From Biscogniauxia marginata (lineage: Eukaryota; Ascomycota; Sordariomycetes; Xylariales; Xylariaceae), in the NCBI GenBank assembly GCA_022695795.1, contig MU404099.1, positions 124,001 to 188,000 of the forward strand: 64,000 bases of DNA, in the 5' to 3' direction. A program made the position numbers and the translations under genes. A model generated the notes under the pieces. That model saw only the letters and a program-made list of their open reading frames with translations, searched no databases and had not been told where the DNA came from. How positions within the stretch are numbered: position 1 is the first letter of the stretch; each line of letters starts with the position of its first letter. Shown here piece after piece: positions 23,997 to 36,346 of this stretch.

Positions 23997-24917
23997 AGGA
24001 AACAAGGGGCAACCCGGTTATATATGATACACATACCAATTCTGGCACGGATACCTAAGACGTTCTCTCTCCCTTTATTTATATATATATTTATAACTTT
24101 CTACCTTCTCTTAATTAGCGCTACATAGTACCTAACTCTGTTGCCCTGTAAACATAGTCAGTATCAATATTCCAAGGGAGGCGTAGATGAACTATATACT
24201 GTCTTGGACATCTACGTACGACAGCTAAGATATAATCCTTAATATTTTTCGACTTGCTTTTCGAGTGGAGGTGTTGTTGGATCACCTGTATGTATTCTTC
24301 TTGCGAAGTAGTAAGCATTTATTTTCTCACGCTTGAAACAATGGTGGTATTGCTCACCGTTGTAGATGTGACCCTATAAATCAGGAAGACCAATACTTGA
24401 ATCTGGCAGTGACAGAAGACTGAATACTCAGCGCCGTCCTATTAATGACGAGCGGTAATCTATAATCCACGACGGTTATAACATGCAGTCTGGAGGGTAA
24501 AGCATTATATCGAAGCTAAGCCTCTCATTTTAGATAGATACACCTTCATTGTTAACCTTATGTTTTGTGTATTCTTGTATTCTCGCAGCAGGTTATATAT
24601 CACATAAACACGTGTGCTTCTCGAATATTCCTACCTAGGTTCAGCTAAGGCCGTCCTCAAAGCTATACCGAGCCTTGCTTTACCAAAACGCGTCCCGTCT
24701 CTGCGCTCTCCCTCCTTACAAAGATTCTCGTCCTGTCCTACCCGTCTATCAGTCCGCCCGTCTGTCTATCCGTTTAAAAGACACTCCATCACCAAGCCCA
24801 AAAAAATCACCTTATTCTTTTTCTAGACCGCGAAAGAAGGAAACGGAAACTATTTCTCTAGTATCATAGTCAGCATCCCCCCCTCCCCCCTTTTTCTTCT
24901 TCTTTTTTTTTTCTTTT
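23997..24917. other. Intergenic region between convergent genes
   Basis: Shared 3' flank of the Zn2Cys6 gene (+) and the SGNH-like gene (-). AT-rich near 24070-24330. No coding sequence supported. Confidence 0.6.
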
Positions 24918-26571
24918 CTAGTCCTCCAACAAGTTCAGCCAGTTCAGCACCATCATGGCCTTGAGCAGGTTCCCGCGCATGTCCATGTGCACGCCATCGT
25001 ACAGCGTGGCCTGGACGCTCATGTTCCAGGTGCCGAGGTGGTCGATGCGGCGGCGCTCGGCGACGGCGGCCATGGCGCGCTCGAAGCGCACGAGCGCCTT
25101 GTTCCCCTGCGAGACGATCCACTCGTCGGGCTTGCGGTCCCCCGCGGCGTTGGGCGTGACCAGGAGTACCGGCAGGTGGTTACTACCACCACCGTCGCGG
25201 TCCGTGCTGCCGCCGCTGCGCAACCGCATGCGGAGCCGCAGCCGCGCTTCGATCGCCTCGAGCACCGTGTCCGTCCATGCCGTCGACTGCTCTACTTTCA
25301 GGTCGTTCCACAGTCCGTGGCCCAGCACGAACGCTTTCCGCCGCGCCGGGTCCGCGTCGATCGCCCGTTCGAGCCGCTGCTGCTCGTCCTTCGGGATCGG
25401 GTACCGGACCATTTGCTCGACTGCCATCACCGTCGACCCCCAAGACGTTAGCTATAGAATGCTTATCTAGAGTGATCTCTGGGGTTGGAATGTTTCAAGG
25501 TAGTAGCCCTGAACCTCTCCTCTCCCTATAAGGGGTAGTCTCTTGACGTACTTCGGAGGTCGGTCGACCAGTGCGGTATGATTCTCGGGCATACCAAGCT
25601 CATGGGGTCGTGCTTGAGGACATCTGCCGTGCTGAAGATTCCCTGGACCGAACAGTCTCGCACGTCAAACTGATTGTTGCAGAAGCAGTTGCGCCTAATT
25701 GATGTTTCATGTGTCATGAATTAGCTTGATGGCGTTGATTCTTCTGGCGTCGGGATGATATGTGGCAGGGTTTTCACCTTTGAAAAAAAAAAAACCCCCC
25801 CTAAAATACAGAAAAGGGGAAAGGAATAAAAAGGAAAACTCACCGCTCCTCATCATTAAAATTCCAATCCGTAACGCCCCCATACCCCAGATCCTCACGA
25901 ATCAGGACATTCAGCGCCCCCATGACGTGCCGCAGCATCGAGTCGCCCACGAGCACGACCTGTCCGAAGCGGCCCAGGATCTCGCAGGCCTCCTCGGTCG
26001 TGAACCAGCGCATATCGCAACCCCGCGGCAGATAGGGCGCGTCGCGGCCGACGCGGCCGCCCCCCGACATGGCCGCCAGCATGGCGCGGCGGTCCGCGCA
26101 GACCTCGCCGAACGCCCGGTGCAGGTCCAGCGACGACACGTTGCACCGCTCGTCGCCGCGGTGCTTGAACCCCTGGAGGGCGTCGGCGAGCTCGCCCGCG
26201 CGCGCCCGCGTGTCGGATACGGGCGGGACGCCGCCGCCGCAGGAGCATGTCGACGATGAAGATGACGATGACGGTAGCGAATAGGGGCGGATCGCGGCCC
26301 GCCAGAGGTAGACGAGGGTGAACGAGGCGGCGATGATGAACAGGTAGCGGCAGAACCTGGACTGGAGAATTCGGAGGCGCGGCGGCCTGGCCGCCGACCA
26401 GACATGGCCGGGGGCGGCTGCCGAGAGGAAAGCAGAAGATGTGGTCGAGCCGGCGCCCTCAGAACCCGAGGTCTTGGAGCTCGTGCGTTGGTGGGATGTT
26501 TTCTTGTCCTTGTAGAGGCTCGTGGACCCCACCGGGTACAGCAGGGCGTTGATGTCGTCCCAGAGCGTCAT
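24918..26571 (-). CDS. Type II membrane SGNH/PC-esterase-like protein (possible glycan O-acyl esterase or transferase)
   Basis: Three exons: 25844-26571, 25552-25694 and 24918-25420, giving 457 residues; introns of 149 and 131 nt. The first ATG of the frame (MTLWDD) is at 26571. A cytosolic N-terminus is followed by one membrane helix at about residues 74-92, a Ser-rich stem and a globular domain. SGNH signatures are visible: VLVGDSM at about 207-212 (nucleophile Ser211 in a GDS motif), GHGLWND at 324-330 (block III Asn) and DGVHMD at 432-437 (block V Asp432 and His435). This order matches the GDSL/SGNH-like acyl-esterase group with Pmr5 and Cas1p, whose members acetylate or deacetylate glycans in the Golgi; Golgi location here is inferred. 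Several cysteines (CFCNNQFDVRDC) probably form disulphides. Substrate unknown. Confidence 0.8.
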
Positions 26572-29500
26572 CTCTACCTGCTTATTTATTCGTTTGTTTC
26601 CCTGCTTGCCTCTAGGGGCTTTTTTCTTCTTTCGAGTCGAACAATGAGGGCGGAAGGGATATTTAACCGAAAAGCAAGAGAATGGGACAGTAACTGGCAC
26701 AATCGACTGTCAAGACTTGCTAGAAGTCTCCCTGTGTGCCTAAAGACTTGAACAGAGATCATATTTACAGCCACAGTGCCTAGGAAGGAGCTATCTAGGT
26801 GACTTGACCTTTCCCATATGTCAAGAGCCCCCCCCCGAGATATGGGAGAGCTTGAGAAGGCGTGATCAATGTAGTGAACTTAGAATAGTGTTAATAAGTT
26901 CGTATCAAGTAAATCATCAGAGGACTGAAAATATCGTCCGTTTAAAGAAGAGCAATTGCATTAGACATCCTCGTCTTGAACATAATAACCACCCAGACGC
27001 TATCAAATATCGGTTGGATTACATGCAAATGAATAGCTAATGTGTATGTACTGCTCTTCCTAACACCATTAACTAACTCTAGTTAGCCAAAGGCCAGCAA
27101 ACCCTATAAGCAGTCTGATGAGTTATTATTACCCCGTAGCGTCCTGCGTCAGCAGAGAAATGTGACTGCGTGGTTAGCTCAACCTTCCGGTAAAGATTAT
27201 AGCTGTCCCTCAGCTTCAGTGCCCATAAATAATTCCCTCAAGTGCCCTTCCTTAATTGCTTTGAGGAAAGCAGTCATCGTCAACGGTGAGGTGAGATAAA
27301 GTGGCCTGGCTCTGAGGTGCTGCCACTACGACCCATACAGACAGACTATCTAGGAAAACCTTGCGAAGGCCGAGGAGACCGAGCGCTTTTGAGCTTTATT
27401 CCACACACCACGTGAGCCGGGGAAACTAGGAAAGAGGAACGAAAAAAAAAGGCGCCGGGGCAGTATGTCCAAATGGATATCGCCCCTCCCCCCAGAATCC
27501 CGGGTGTCTCGGATCGGAGATCGCATAAATCCGGGGATGCCGGACGTAGATCACTTTTGCAGCTTACATAGCCTGTGCTTGCTGTGAGCCCGGGTAGGTT
27601 CATGGACAAGCTTGACCGACTTTTTTTGTAACATACGAGATATACTAACGGTTCTGATATTAGTATCCTGCTTGTTGCTTGGACCTGTATGTTAATATAG
27701 CGTTAGTAACAATGGAGCCCTTCGGTTGTTCCGGGGAAACAAGCAATGAAATCTGACGGGCCAGCAGAATACCGGCTCTCGGTAAGCCCTCTCACATCTA
27801 GTGTAAGTCTAGGCGTCGATAAACAATCTCTTGAACCAATTAAGGTCCATGCTATCGGTATTCAACCATCAGAGTTCTGAGTATATCTGGCGTCAAAGAG
27901 CCGCACGCAGCATGTGACTTTGACAGCACGCACGCCACCGCCATTCCAAGGCTCTAATATGTGATGGATGTAAGGCCCACAGAAAAGTCCTGATTCGTCA
28001 ATATCGCTAGCAGGGCATGGCCAGCAAGTGTCAAATCACCGTTGCGTAGGTAGGAAAATATTCTACCAATAGATAAGACATTACTGGCGACTCTGAGGAG
28101 TTGGCACCCTAGTAACATCTCAGGTTCATTTTGAGCACGTCTGACACACTTGGCTACCTTACACCCCCACGAGTTAGCACGGATGTTGGCTGTCAGTTAG
28201 CCCCCCTGTTCGAGACCTTCAGCTGTCTAAGACGTAGGTAGGCAAGGCAAGTTTCCGTTAGCAATGTTGGCGAGGTGGGCGTTGGTGCATGCATTCAAGT
28301 AAGGAGGCGTGAGCAGTTTCGCGACTTGCCAAATTTGTGCCGGTTTCCCACGTTTCCATGTCTGAACCTCCCCCGGCTGGACAGTGTCGAGGTTGTAAAA
28401 TAACTGCCGCTTGAACCTAATAAGGCTATCGGGTATGTATGGTGATCGTGTGTGCCCAAATCGTAGGACCAACAGCCTTTGGGGGATAGGCACAGGGGGG
28501 TGAGGACCACGTCTCCCCATGTCGGATGGGCTGCGACAACCTAAAGAACGAGTTCGATTCGTCATCGAGGGTTGACCCAGTCTCGTTCATGAATGATAAG
28601 CAAAGTGGCGTCCTCATCTCTCTCAACCCATGAGTGCAACCACGCCTGATTGGAGCTATTCCTGCTCACCCGTCGATCTAGAAAGATTCTAGACACCACG
28701 GGTCTCAGAGGGCCCATCTTGCAGTGAAACATCGTGGGGGTGACATCTGCCGTTCTGTATTTCGTATACAGGTGACGATTGCCAGACGTGGTTCACCGTC
28801 ATCAGTGTTAGGCATTGCGGACGGCCTATTTGCGGACACTGCTCGGCCGGGCTCACAAGCAATTCCCACTGGCAATAACTCATTCGCATTCCCTTGAAAA
28901 TTCCCTGGTTCTCTTTCCCGACGCATATTCTGAGAGATACCTAACTGACTTACGAGATCATGGTCCATTTTCGTCCTGAAACGCCAAACCTGTTCAAATC
29001 ATCGCCCCAAAACTTCGAATTGCCGACGGTACCTGGCGGCGGGAGTATTTTCGTACCGCGTTAAATCAGCAGGCAAACACGGATCTATCCAAGCGTCGAA
29101 CCGGGAAGTCCTTGTAAACCGAGACGAAGAACATGTCATTAAATAAATGCGTGATTGCTATACCGGCAGTGAAAAGGGTGATGAGGCTTTCTTTAAAGGT
29201 CAGAGCTGCCATGGTGTTTTTTTTCTTTTGGTACCCATTTCGTTGCCAAGGCTAGAGATCCTAGGAGACTCGCCAGTGACCTTAGCCCCTCGAAAGTTTC
29301 CGCCGACAAAGAGGACCCAATGCAGCCTGCTTGGGCACGGGCTGAATGACCCCAGGGTCCTTCCTAGGAGCACTGACGAAGACTCCTCTAGGTCTGAAAT
29401 ATGGCTTCAGTTCACGAGAGGATTCCTGTCCAGGAGGTGTGTGAAACTCGCGAGAATCGTGACATCGGGGATCCTGGTCCGTTTCAAGGCCCCAAGAAGC

Positions 29501-32500
29501 AACATGTGTGCTTCCGAAGTCGACTATGGCAGGGATTAGATCCAATGCTACAATGGCGCCATGCATGTGTGCGAGGCGTTCAGCCAATTGCCGTTTGGGC
29601 GAATGATATAATCCCCGCAAACATGCAATATCCATGTGGCCTTGGCCAACCCGAGCTCGACGGCTGCAGCAGGGACAAGTTCGATAGGTTAACCACATAG
29701 GGAATTAGATTGCCTGATTGCTTGAGTTGCATCTGCGCAGAGATGTATGTGTATTGCCAACATATTGTGTTGCATATCTCCTTGCAGGTAGATTCGTAAA
29801 CGTGCCGTTTTGGAAATTGACCACGAGGAGGCAAAGCAGTCCGAGGGATAAGCGTCTGAGTCTACGTAGTATCGAGATCATTGCGGGACAGAGCTAAAGA
29901 CGGGAAGTTCTAAGAGCCAAGATTTAATCCAAGGGACGGTAGTGCTTATTCGAGGCGCGAATCGGGTCCCGTTCCATCTCAAGTCTTCAACATCAGCTTT
30001 ATTTTCTAGCAAGGCTAGCGTCAAAGAGATGTCAGTATGTATCTCGCTATCACGGAGGACGACATATGCCGTGTCACCCCATTCTACAGTAGACGATAAA
30101 GCTTCCCTACTGCTTCCCTGCCCAGCATGTAGGCGAACGCCGACCATTGCTGTCGAGTAGTTATGTACGTACTTGAGGCTGATGGCAGCAATGGTAAGGC
30201 ACCGCCCGCCAACCCGCCGTTGTGGATCAAGGAGGTTTGACCATTTCTAGGAACCAAGCCTCGGAAGAAGGCCGGGAGAGTTGCGGGATTATCACATGGT
30301 GCTCACGAGAACGAACATGGCCGTTTTGAGGGAGGTCAGCAAAGCAACTCTAGCGTGCGAGCTCGGAGAATGTGCCCAATTTGAATGAAGCACGCCTGGG
30401 TAGAGAACAGGAAAGGATGTTTATAGCCAACCGAAGGAAGTCCCCGATTCTTCATTCTAGAGATCCTCTACTTGGGGAACAGCCGCTTCGGCTAAGGGGG
30501 CAAAGGCAAGAGATAAAGAAAGAAGAGGAGGGAGGGGAAGAAGAAACATGCTAAGAGGGAGAATTCGCTAACAGTATAATATTAAGGTGGAAATTGTGAA
30601 TAGGATATGCTTGAGTAGCTCTTTTCGTAGGGCTATTAGATATAGATCCTGGTTTGATCGTGCAGAAGAAAGCCCTTCTTCAACCGGGGCACTCCGTCTA
30701 CCTAGAGGGGGCGCTCTCCGGTGACCCCGGAGTTCGTCTACAGTTGCCGTTTCAATTAACGGAGAGGCTCGTTCAAATCGAGCACGAGAGCAGAGAGCAG
30801 AGGAAATGGACTCGGAGAGGAGGAATACACGGAAACGGCTATTTCAAAAGGTGGTGTGGAGGCCATCACCTCGACCATACTGAGTGAAGACGATGCAGTC
30901 GCAGAGAAAGTGTGTGCGTGTGAGGAACGGAGTGAGGAACAGACGGAGCTACTGTAGCTGCGTACACTACACTACCTAAGGTGGTAGGTATGCATATGTA
31001 TGTACTTGGGCGGGGGGGGAGCACCGGGGAGGAGTAATGCTGGGGCCTTATTGTGGCCCGAGGGTCATGCTTGGGTCGTAAGCTGTAGGTAGGCTGTGGG
31101 TACTTTCTATCTCAAAGCCGCTAAGGCTGAAAAGCGTCTAGACCCGAGAGACCCGCTAGCCTGCCAAGCTCCGCCTGGCCCACCGGGCTTGCATCTAGCT
31201 CCCCATTACTAAACTCTCCTGTATGTACATAGGTAGGTAGTCTATGTACATTCTGTATATTTGATGTAAGTCGTCTGATATGGAAAGGTGGAGTTTCCAA
31301 TGAGAGGTGATCAATGATCAACCCTGAGGGAAGATAGATACCTTATATTTGTCTCTGATATACTTCCTATCTAGGTACCTACTTCGTGCGCCAGCCTCAG
31401 GAGGTGTGAGAGAGGGAATGCTGCCCCCCTTTTTTTTTTCGACGAGATCAGAGGATCTCGCGAAGATATGTACATTACATTATGTACATACTTCATGTTA
31501 TGTATGTACCTGACAGAGACTCCCTCGAACGTGTATGAGGAAATGATCTACGAGAGTTCATTGTAGTAGGTTCACACCAAACAATTTGAGCTGCTGCTAG
31601 ATAATCATTATCAGTTATGTACCTACAGGGTACGGGGGATCAAGCCCTGGTAGGGGTAGGTAGAAACGGTTCCGCTTGATCGTCTCGACGAAACGCCAGA
31701 GACGCCGCATCCTTAGCTACCCCGGTCGTCAACCATCTGGCCCCCGTCGACTATAAGGCAGGCAATTCTAAATTTATGACAATATTCATATTCATCTCCC
31801 CAACGAAACCTACCTACCTACACTGCACTATCACGTATCATTAAAACTTATATATTTAGCAGTAGTGAAATTACAAGTCCCCACTTCGATACTGATGAAC
31901 TTAGTACCGTAAATCACCCACATATCCAAGTCCAAGCATGAGGTTATATTATCTGGAATATAGGTCACGGCGTTCCACGCTCCTCCTTCCTTGACCACTG
32001 ACCCGCTCCGAGACTTAAATTCCGATGTGGGACACGGAGCCTTACTACCAAGATTCCAACCAGTGCATGCTCTGATCGGTATGTATAATAGCTCTATATA
32101 CCCGCCTTTGCCTTTAACGCGGCATACCATACTCTACAGGGCATAGCCAAGACAGTCAAAGGCGAGAGCCGAAAGAGAGCAACGACTCTTACCGGATGGT
32201 CTCGCTGCAGGGCTTGGCACTTTCTAATTGGCAACCTCACAACCTTACTTGCCTGCTATCCTTGTAGCTCCCTGTTCACCGGTCGGTCTGCATATCGCCA
32301 TATGCTCGACAGCAGTCCCTTTTTTTTTTTTTTTTCCCTCTTCCAGATCTGCCTCTATCACGGACCTTGAAGACTGTCCAGCTTCGTGATTCGGACACGT
32401 CCTTATATGGCAAGGTCTTCTCTGGCCGGGTGAGGTATCGTATCGTGTTCCCTAACAGTCTAGGTCATGCTGCTCTAATCTGATTCAGCACTCGGGGTGC

Positions 32501-35305
32501 GCCCCGGCTCCTCGATGGTTCCCGTCGCAAAATCTAAGACCGTTTTCACTCTCCATCGACTAGTAGCATTCCGGCATGCTACCCACGCAGAAGACCCTCC
32601 TGGACCTCGACACTAAACTGGGTTAGCCTCCTCGAGGTCGAGCACGCTCCTTTGTCCTCGCAACATGGAAGGCTTCATGTTTTATATCGTAGTTCCTCAG
32701 AATGTCGCTTTGGGTTTGAGAGGGTGATGACTCCACTTGAATATGGCCTTTCACATGAATTCTATCTTGTTCTTCATTGTTTTAGTGCTCACTGCAGTCC
32801 GTCCCATTGCACTAAACAGCATGATACTGACTTTCTGTTATCAGAAATGCCATCTGCATCAGATGATGTTTTAGATTATCACCTAATCAATTGGACGTCT
32901 TCCTGGCATGGGCGGCTCAGGGACGAGCTTTGCAGTCCATCAGCCAGTGCACTAGCCTAGGCCGATCGATCTCTGGATGGGCAGATGGGATGGTAGGGCA
33001 ACGAGATGGCAGCCGACATTGGATGCTAAGGTGTTAGCGTAGGTAGACCCCGATGTCAAAGCCCACAACCTTATCCACCACACCGGTCATTTTACGCGGC
33101 GGTGCCCTGATTGGCACGATAGGCCCCCCCTACCTGCATATCGTCGAGGTACAGGGACGCTAGCGCGAGGGTGAGTGGGTCGCTATCGAGAATCAGCCAA
33201 GGACACAAGAAGATCTAGACACACCAAACACACTGTCAAGTTGCAGGTCGTAGCCTACTAGGTACTCATCTAGCTCCAGGCACGTTTCCCACCACTGCCT
33301 GCGCTAACGAACCGCCCCAAACCTACCTAAGTGTACATTAATATGTGCTTATCCACGCGTCAGGAGGCCCCTCCTGACATTCAATGTACACTAAGACTAA
33401 GGAACATGTCTAACTAGTTATGTACGTATATATAATGCTTGTAAGTTGAGCTGTCATGTATTTGATTAATCAGTCCATATGGATGAGAGAGCATCTGAAG
33501 ATACGTCTTGAAATTATCAATAAATACATATGAATGGAATACTTATTCCCGTTAAGAACTCACCTCGGGGTCATCAATACTATCATTTACCTCTTCTTCT
33601 TACTTTATCGAGTTAGTGTATAGGTGACGATGGAAAAGAAATGATTGGATCCTAGTATACTACAGATTGCGCACCTTAAACACGATATAGGTATACACTT
33701 GCCTACGTACGGTCCCTTAGGTAAATACCGGATGTTGAGCTCTGCTCACATTATGACGTGACAACCCTCGGAAGCTTAGCTATCTACCTATGTATGTAGC
33801 CAGTAGCCACGTATGTGTGTACTCGATCGAGTGATACACGGCACAGTCTCAAACTCAACTTACATATCGGTGTACCTAGGTACGCACGCACCACCCATTG
33901 TACAGTCATCCAGATATCCCCAAGATCTGAGATGGGTTGGTCGGTAGGTAGGTTCTTACATGTACGTAATAACCTCTATCGACATGTCTTAGGTAAGGTA
34001 TATACATACCTAGGTACGTATCGACAACATATATGCTCACTATTACATTAGACTTGATAACATGCCAGATGATGCGCTGGGTGGCTTAGATGCAGATTAC
34101 ATGCACTCGCGAGATAGATTGACCTGTCACTCGCATCTACCTACCTCCTACCATACATGTACATATGGAAAATATATGTAATATGTACCTAGAGATATAT
34201 ATTGTACATATTCACAACCACCAACGTGTCTCATGACTAATGAGCAGAAGAGAGCTGTTTTTGAGGGGGCCTCTCTCTCTCTCTCACCCTCCCTCGCATG
34301 CACTGTCACTTGGCGCTAACCAACGTTTTTAGGGGCCATTGAAACAATTTTCCCACCTCATCCCGTCTCGTGCCATCGACATCCGTCCTATCCATCGCCT
34401 TCCCCATAAGTCCTCGACGAATAAGAATCGATGCGGAACGAGAGAGAGAGAGAGGAGGGGGAAAAAGAGAAAAGAAAAAAAAAGGAAAAAAGAATAATAT
34501 GTCTGAAGTACGTACATATCAAGCTGATGATGGAATGGTGCCTGTCATCAATTAAGATTTCCCCTTGTCAAATCCATGACCCTCTGCAAGGACACGCTCT
34601 GGCACTGCCACACCCCACATGTTGAAACCCCCGGCAATTACCACAGACAAGCCAGGAGCTCGGGCTGAGCACCATGTGAGGTACAGTAGGTACGTACATA
34701 ATGGTATGTGTTCCAAATGCGGAGGGTACCGCGCGGTCTGCCAGGTACATGTACCTAGCCTAGATAGTCTAGTGCAGATTCCCTCGCCGGTGGAGCAGGT
34801 TGTCTGTCTGTCGCCGTGCACTTGGGGACTGGCATAGCACCAGCACTGGCACCTAGCGCTACTGCGCTCTGCGTTCTGCGCTACCTACTCTTGGGATTCG
34901 CACTACTTAGCGCTAGCATTAGCGCGTACCTGTCCCGAGCTCGTAGTGGAGGGTAGAGGTAGGATACAGGATACCGCAGACCTGCAGACTACAACTCTTA
35001 CACAATACCCACAGCCCTTTCTCCCCCTCCCATCTTCAACTCTGGTAGCATCTCTTTCTACACAACACACTACACTACACACTACTTTACCTACCACGTA
35101 TACCTCCATGCCATGTAGTTGTTCGGCGCGAGTTTAAACAAGCGCATCAAACCGCCAAATCGCGCGCTCTTTGAAATTAAATCAAGTTCAAATATCATGT
35201 AGGTACGTACTTCCGTGTATTGCACCACCTACGTACACCACCTCTCAACCTCTCAACCCCATTGACCAGTCACCACCACCTGGCCCATCCTTCTTTGCCT
35301 TCGCC

Positions 35306-35326
35306 TTTGACCTTTGACCTTTGACC
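35306..35326. repeat. Three tandem copies of TTTGACC
   Basis: Perfect 7-nt units at 35306-35312, 35313-35319 and 35320-35326, about 1 kb before the Whi3-like start codon. A repeated protein-binding site in the promoter is possible. Confidence 0.85.
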
Positions 35327-35430
35327 CTTCTCCCTCTTCCACACCCCCATCTCTTCATCAGTCGCCATCGCTGGTACATGTATTGAAGAAAACAGAAAGC
35401 CAAAAAGAGGATAGCAACTTGACTTGTCCC

Positions 35431-35535
35431 CTTTTGACTTTCTCTCTCTTCTTTCATTACACATCCTTTTACTTTTTATCTATCTAGGTTATTTAATTTT
35501 TCTCTCTTCTCTTTTCTTTTTTCTCTCTTGTCTGT
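35431..35535 (+). promoter_or_regulatory. Pyrimidine tract, probable core promoter region of the Whi3-like gene
   Basis: About 100 nt dominated by T and C (CTCTCTT runs) on the coding strand, some 800-900 nt upstream of the ATG at 36343. Such CT blocks usually sit just upstream of transcription starts in filamentous ascomycetes. Implies a long 5' leader. Confidence 0.4.
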
Positions 35536-36328
35536 ACTCGGAGTAGATGGAGCCAGCCCACGTTCGCAAGCAGCCAGCTTCTGCCATCTTGCATCCCACA
35601 CGAATCCAGAGAACTTAGAGGCACCGCATACCCACGCACACCCACGCACACCTTGGAGGACAAGACACACCCCCCCATTAATCCCACCACCACCACCACC
35701 ATCACCACTACCAAAAGGTCCTCTCTTCTTTCTCTTTTTGTTCCTCTTTTTCTCCAAAAACGCCCCCAATCCCGCCTTAATCATCCCCAAAGATCAAAGA
35801 CACAAATCTCCCCCCCCATCACTTACCTCTTACAGTCAGACCTCCTTCTCGAAACGACCTTGCATTCCTCTGCTGGGCTGCTTGTCTTATCGCGCACCCC
35901 CGTCCCTCCCCCCCCGGGAGTCCTTCGTCACCACCTTTTTTCTCCATTTTTCCCCAGTCGCGTCGTCGCTCATCAGAAAGATTGAGTCAACTAATATCTC
36001 ACTATCGTCGCTGTAGACCCGCGCATCGTTGCCAACACCCGAGGCGCATCGCTGCAATCAGCCTGTCAATCAATCAAATCAAATCAATTATATCTGTTGC
36101 TCATTCTCCCATCCGTCTACCCACTACGCTATACCTACTGCATCGCATTGCCTCCCGCTTGCCGCTCGCGCAGGAGAACAAAGAGCGAGAACGAAAGAGA
36201 AGTGCCGGCCGCGAGTCTGCGACACCTCAAACCCACCATCCTCTCTGATCAGCGCGATCGTCGTTTTCTTGTCCTGGGCCGCGAACTTCCATAGGACCCC
36301 TAGCCTTCTCGTAGGGCGGTCAGATTGC

Positions 36329-36346
36329 ATGCACGTCCCGGCATGA
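36329..36346 (+). promoter_or_regulatory. Five-codon uORF whose stop overlaps the Whi3-like start (ATGA)
   Basis: ATG at 36329 encodes M-H-V-P-A and ends at TGA 36344-36346, sharing two bases with the main ATG at 36343-36345. The arrangement allows termination-reinitiation or start-site competition. It contains a TGCAT word (36327-36331). Confidence 0.5.

Larger units (their letters stand above)
26572..36342. other. Gene-poor intergenic region (9.8 kb)
   Basis: No gene could be supported. Frames of 80-140 codons near 28.2-30.2 kb lie on both strands, lack motifs, and do not join through plausible introns. TACGTA/TAGGTA-type words are dense between about 31.2 and 34.3 kb, including two TACCTAGGTA palindromes. 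From about 34.9 kb the composition turns to the C/T-rich type expected ahead of the Whi3-like gene. Confidence 0.55.

Noticed and set aside
28501..28580. GTTCGATTC word resembling a tRNA B-box
   Set aside because: No A-box, anticodon arm or acceptor stem at the right spacing. Other GTTCAAAT/GTTCGAA words in the window also failed this test, so no tRNA is called.
28227..30147. Several frames of 70-140 codons on both strands, including minus-strand 29282-29698 and 29878-30147
   Set aside because: I tried to join the minus-strand frames into a gene but found no consistent splice sites and no recognisable domain; may be decayed coding DNA, unproven.
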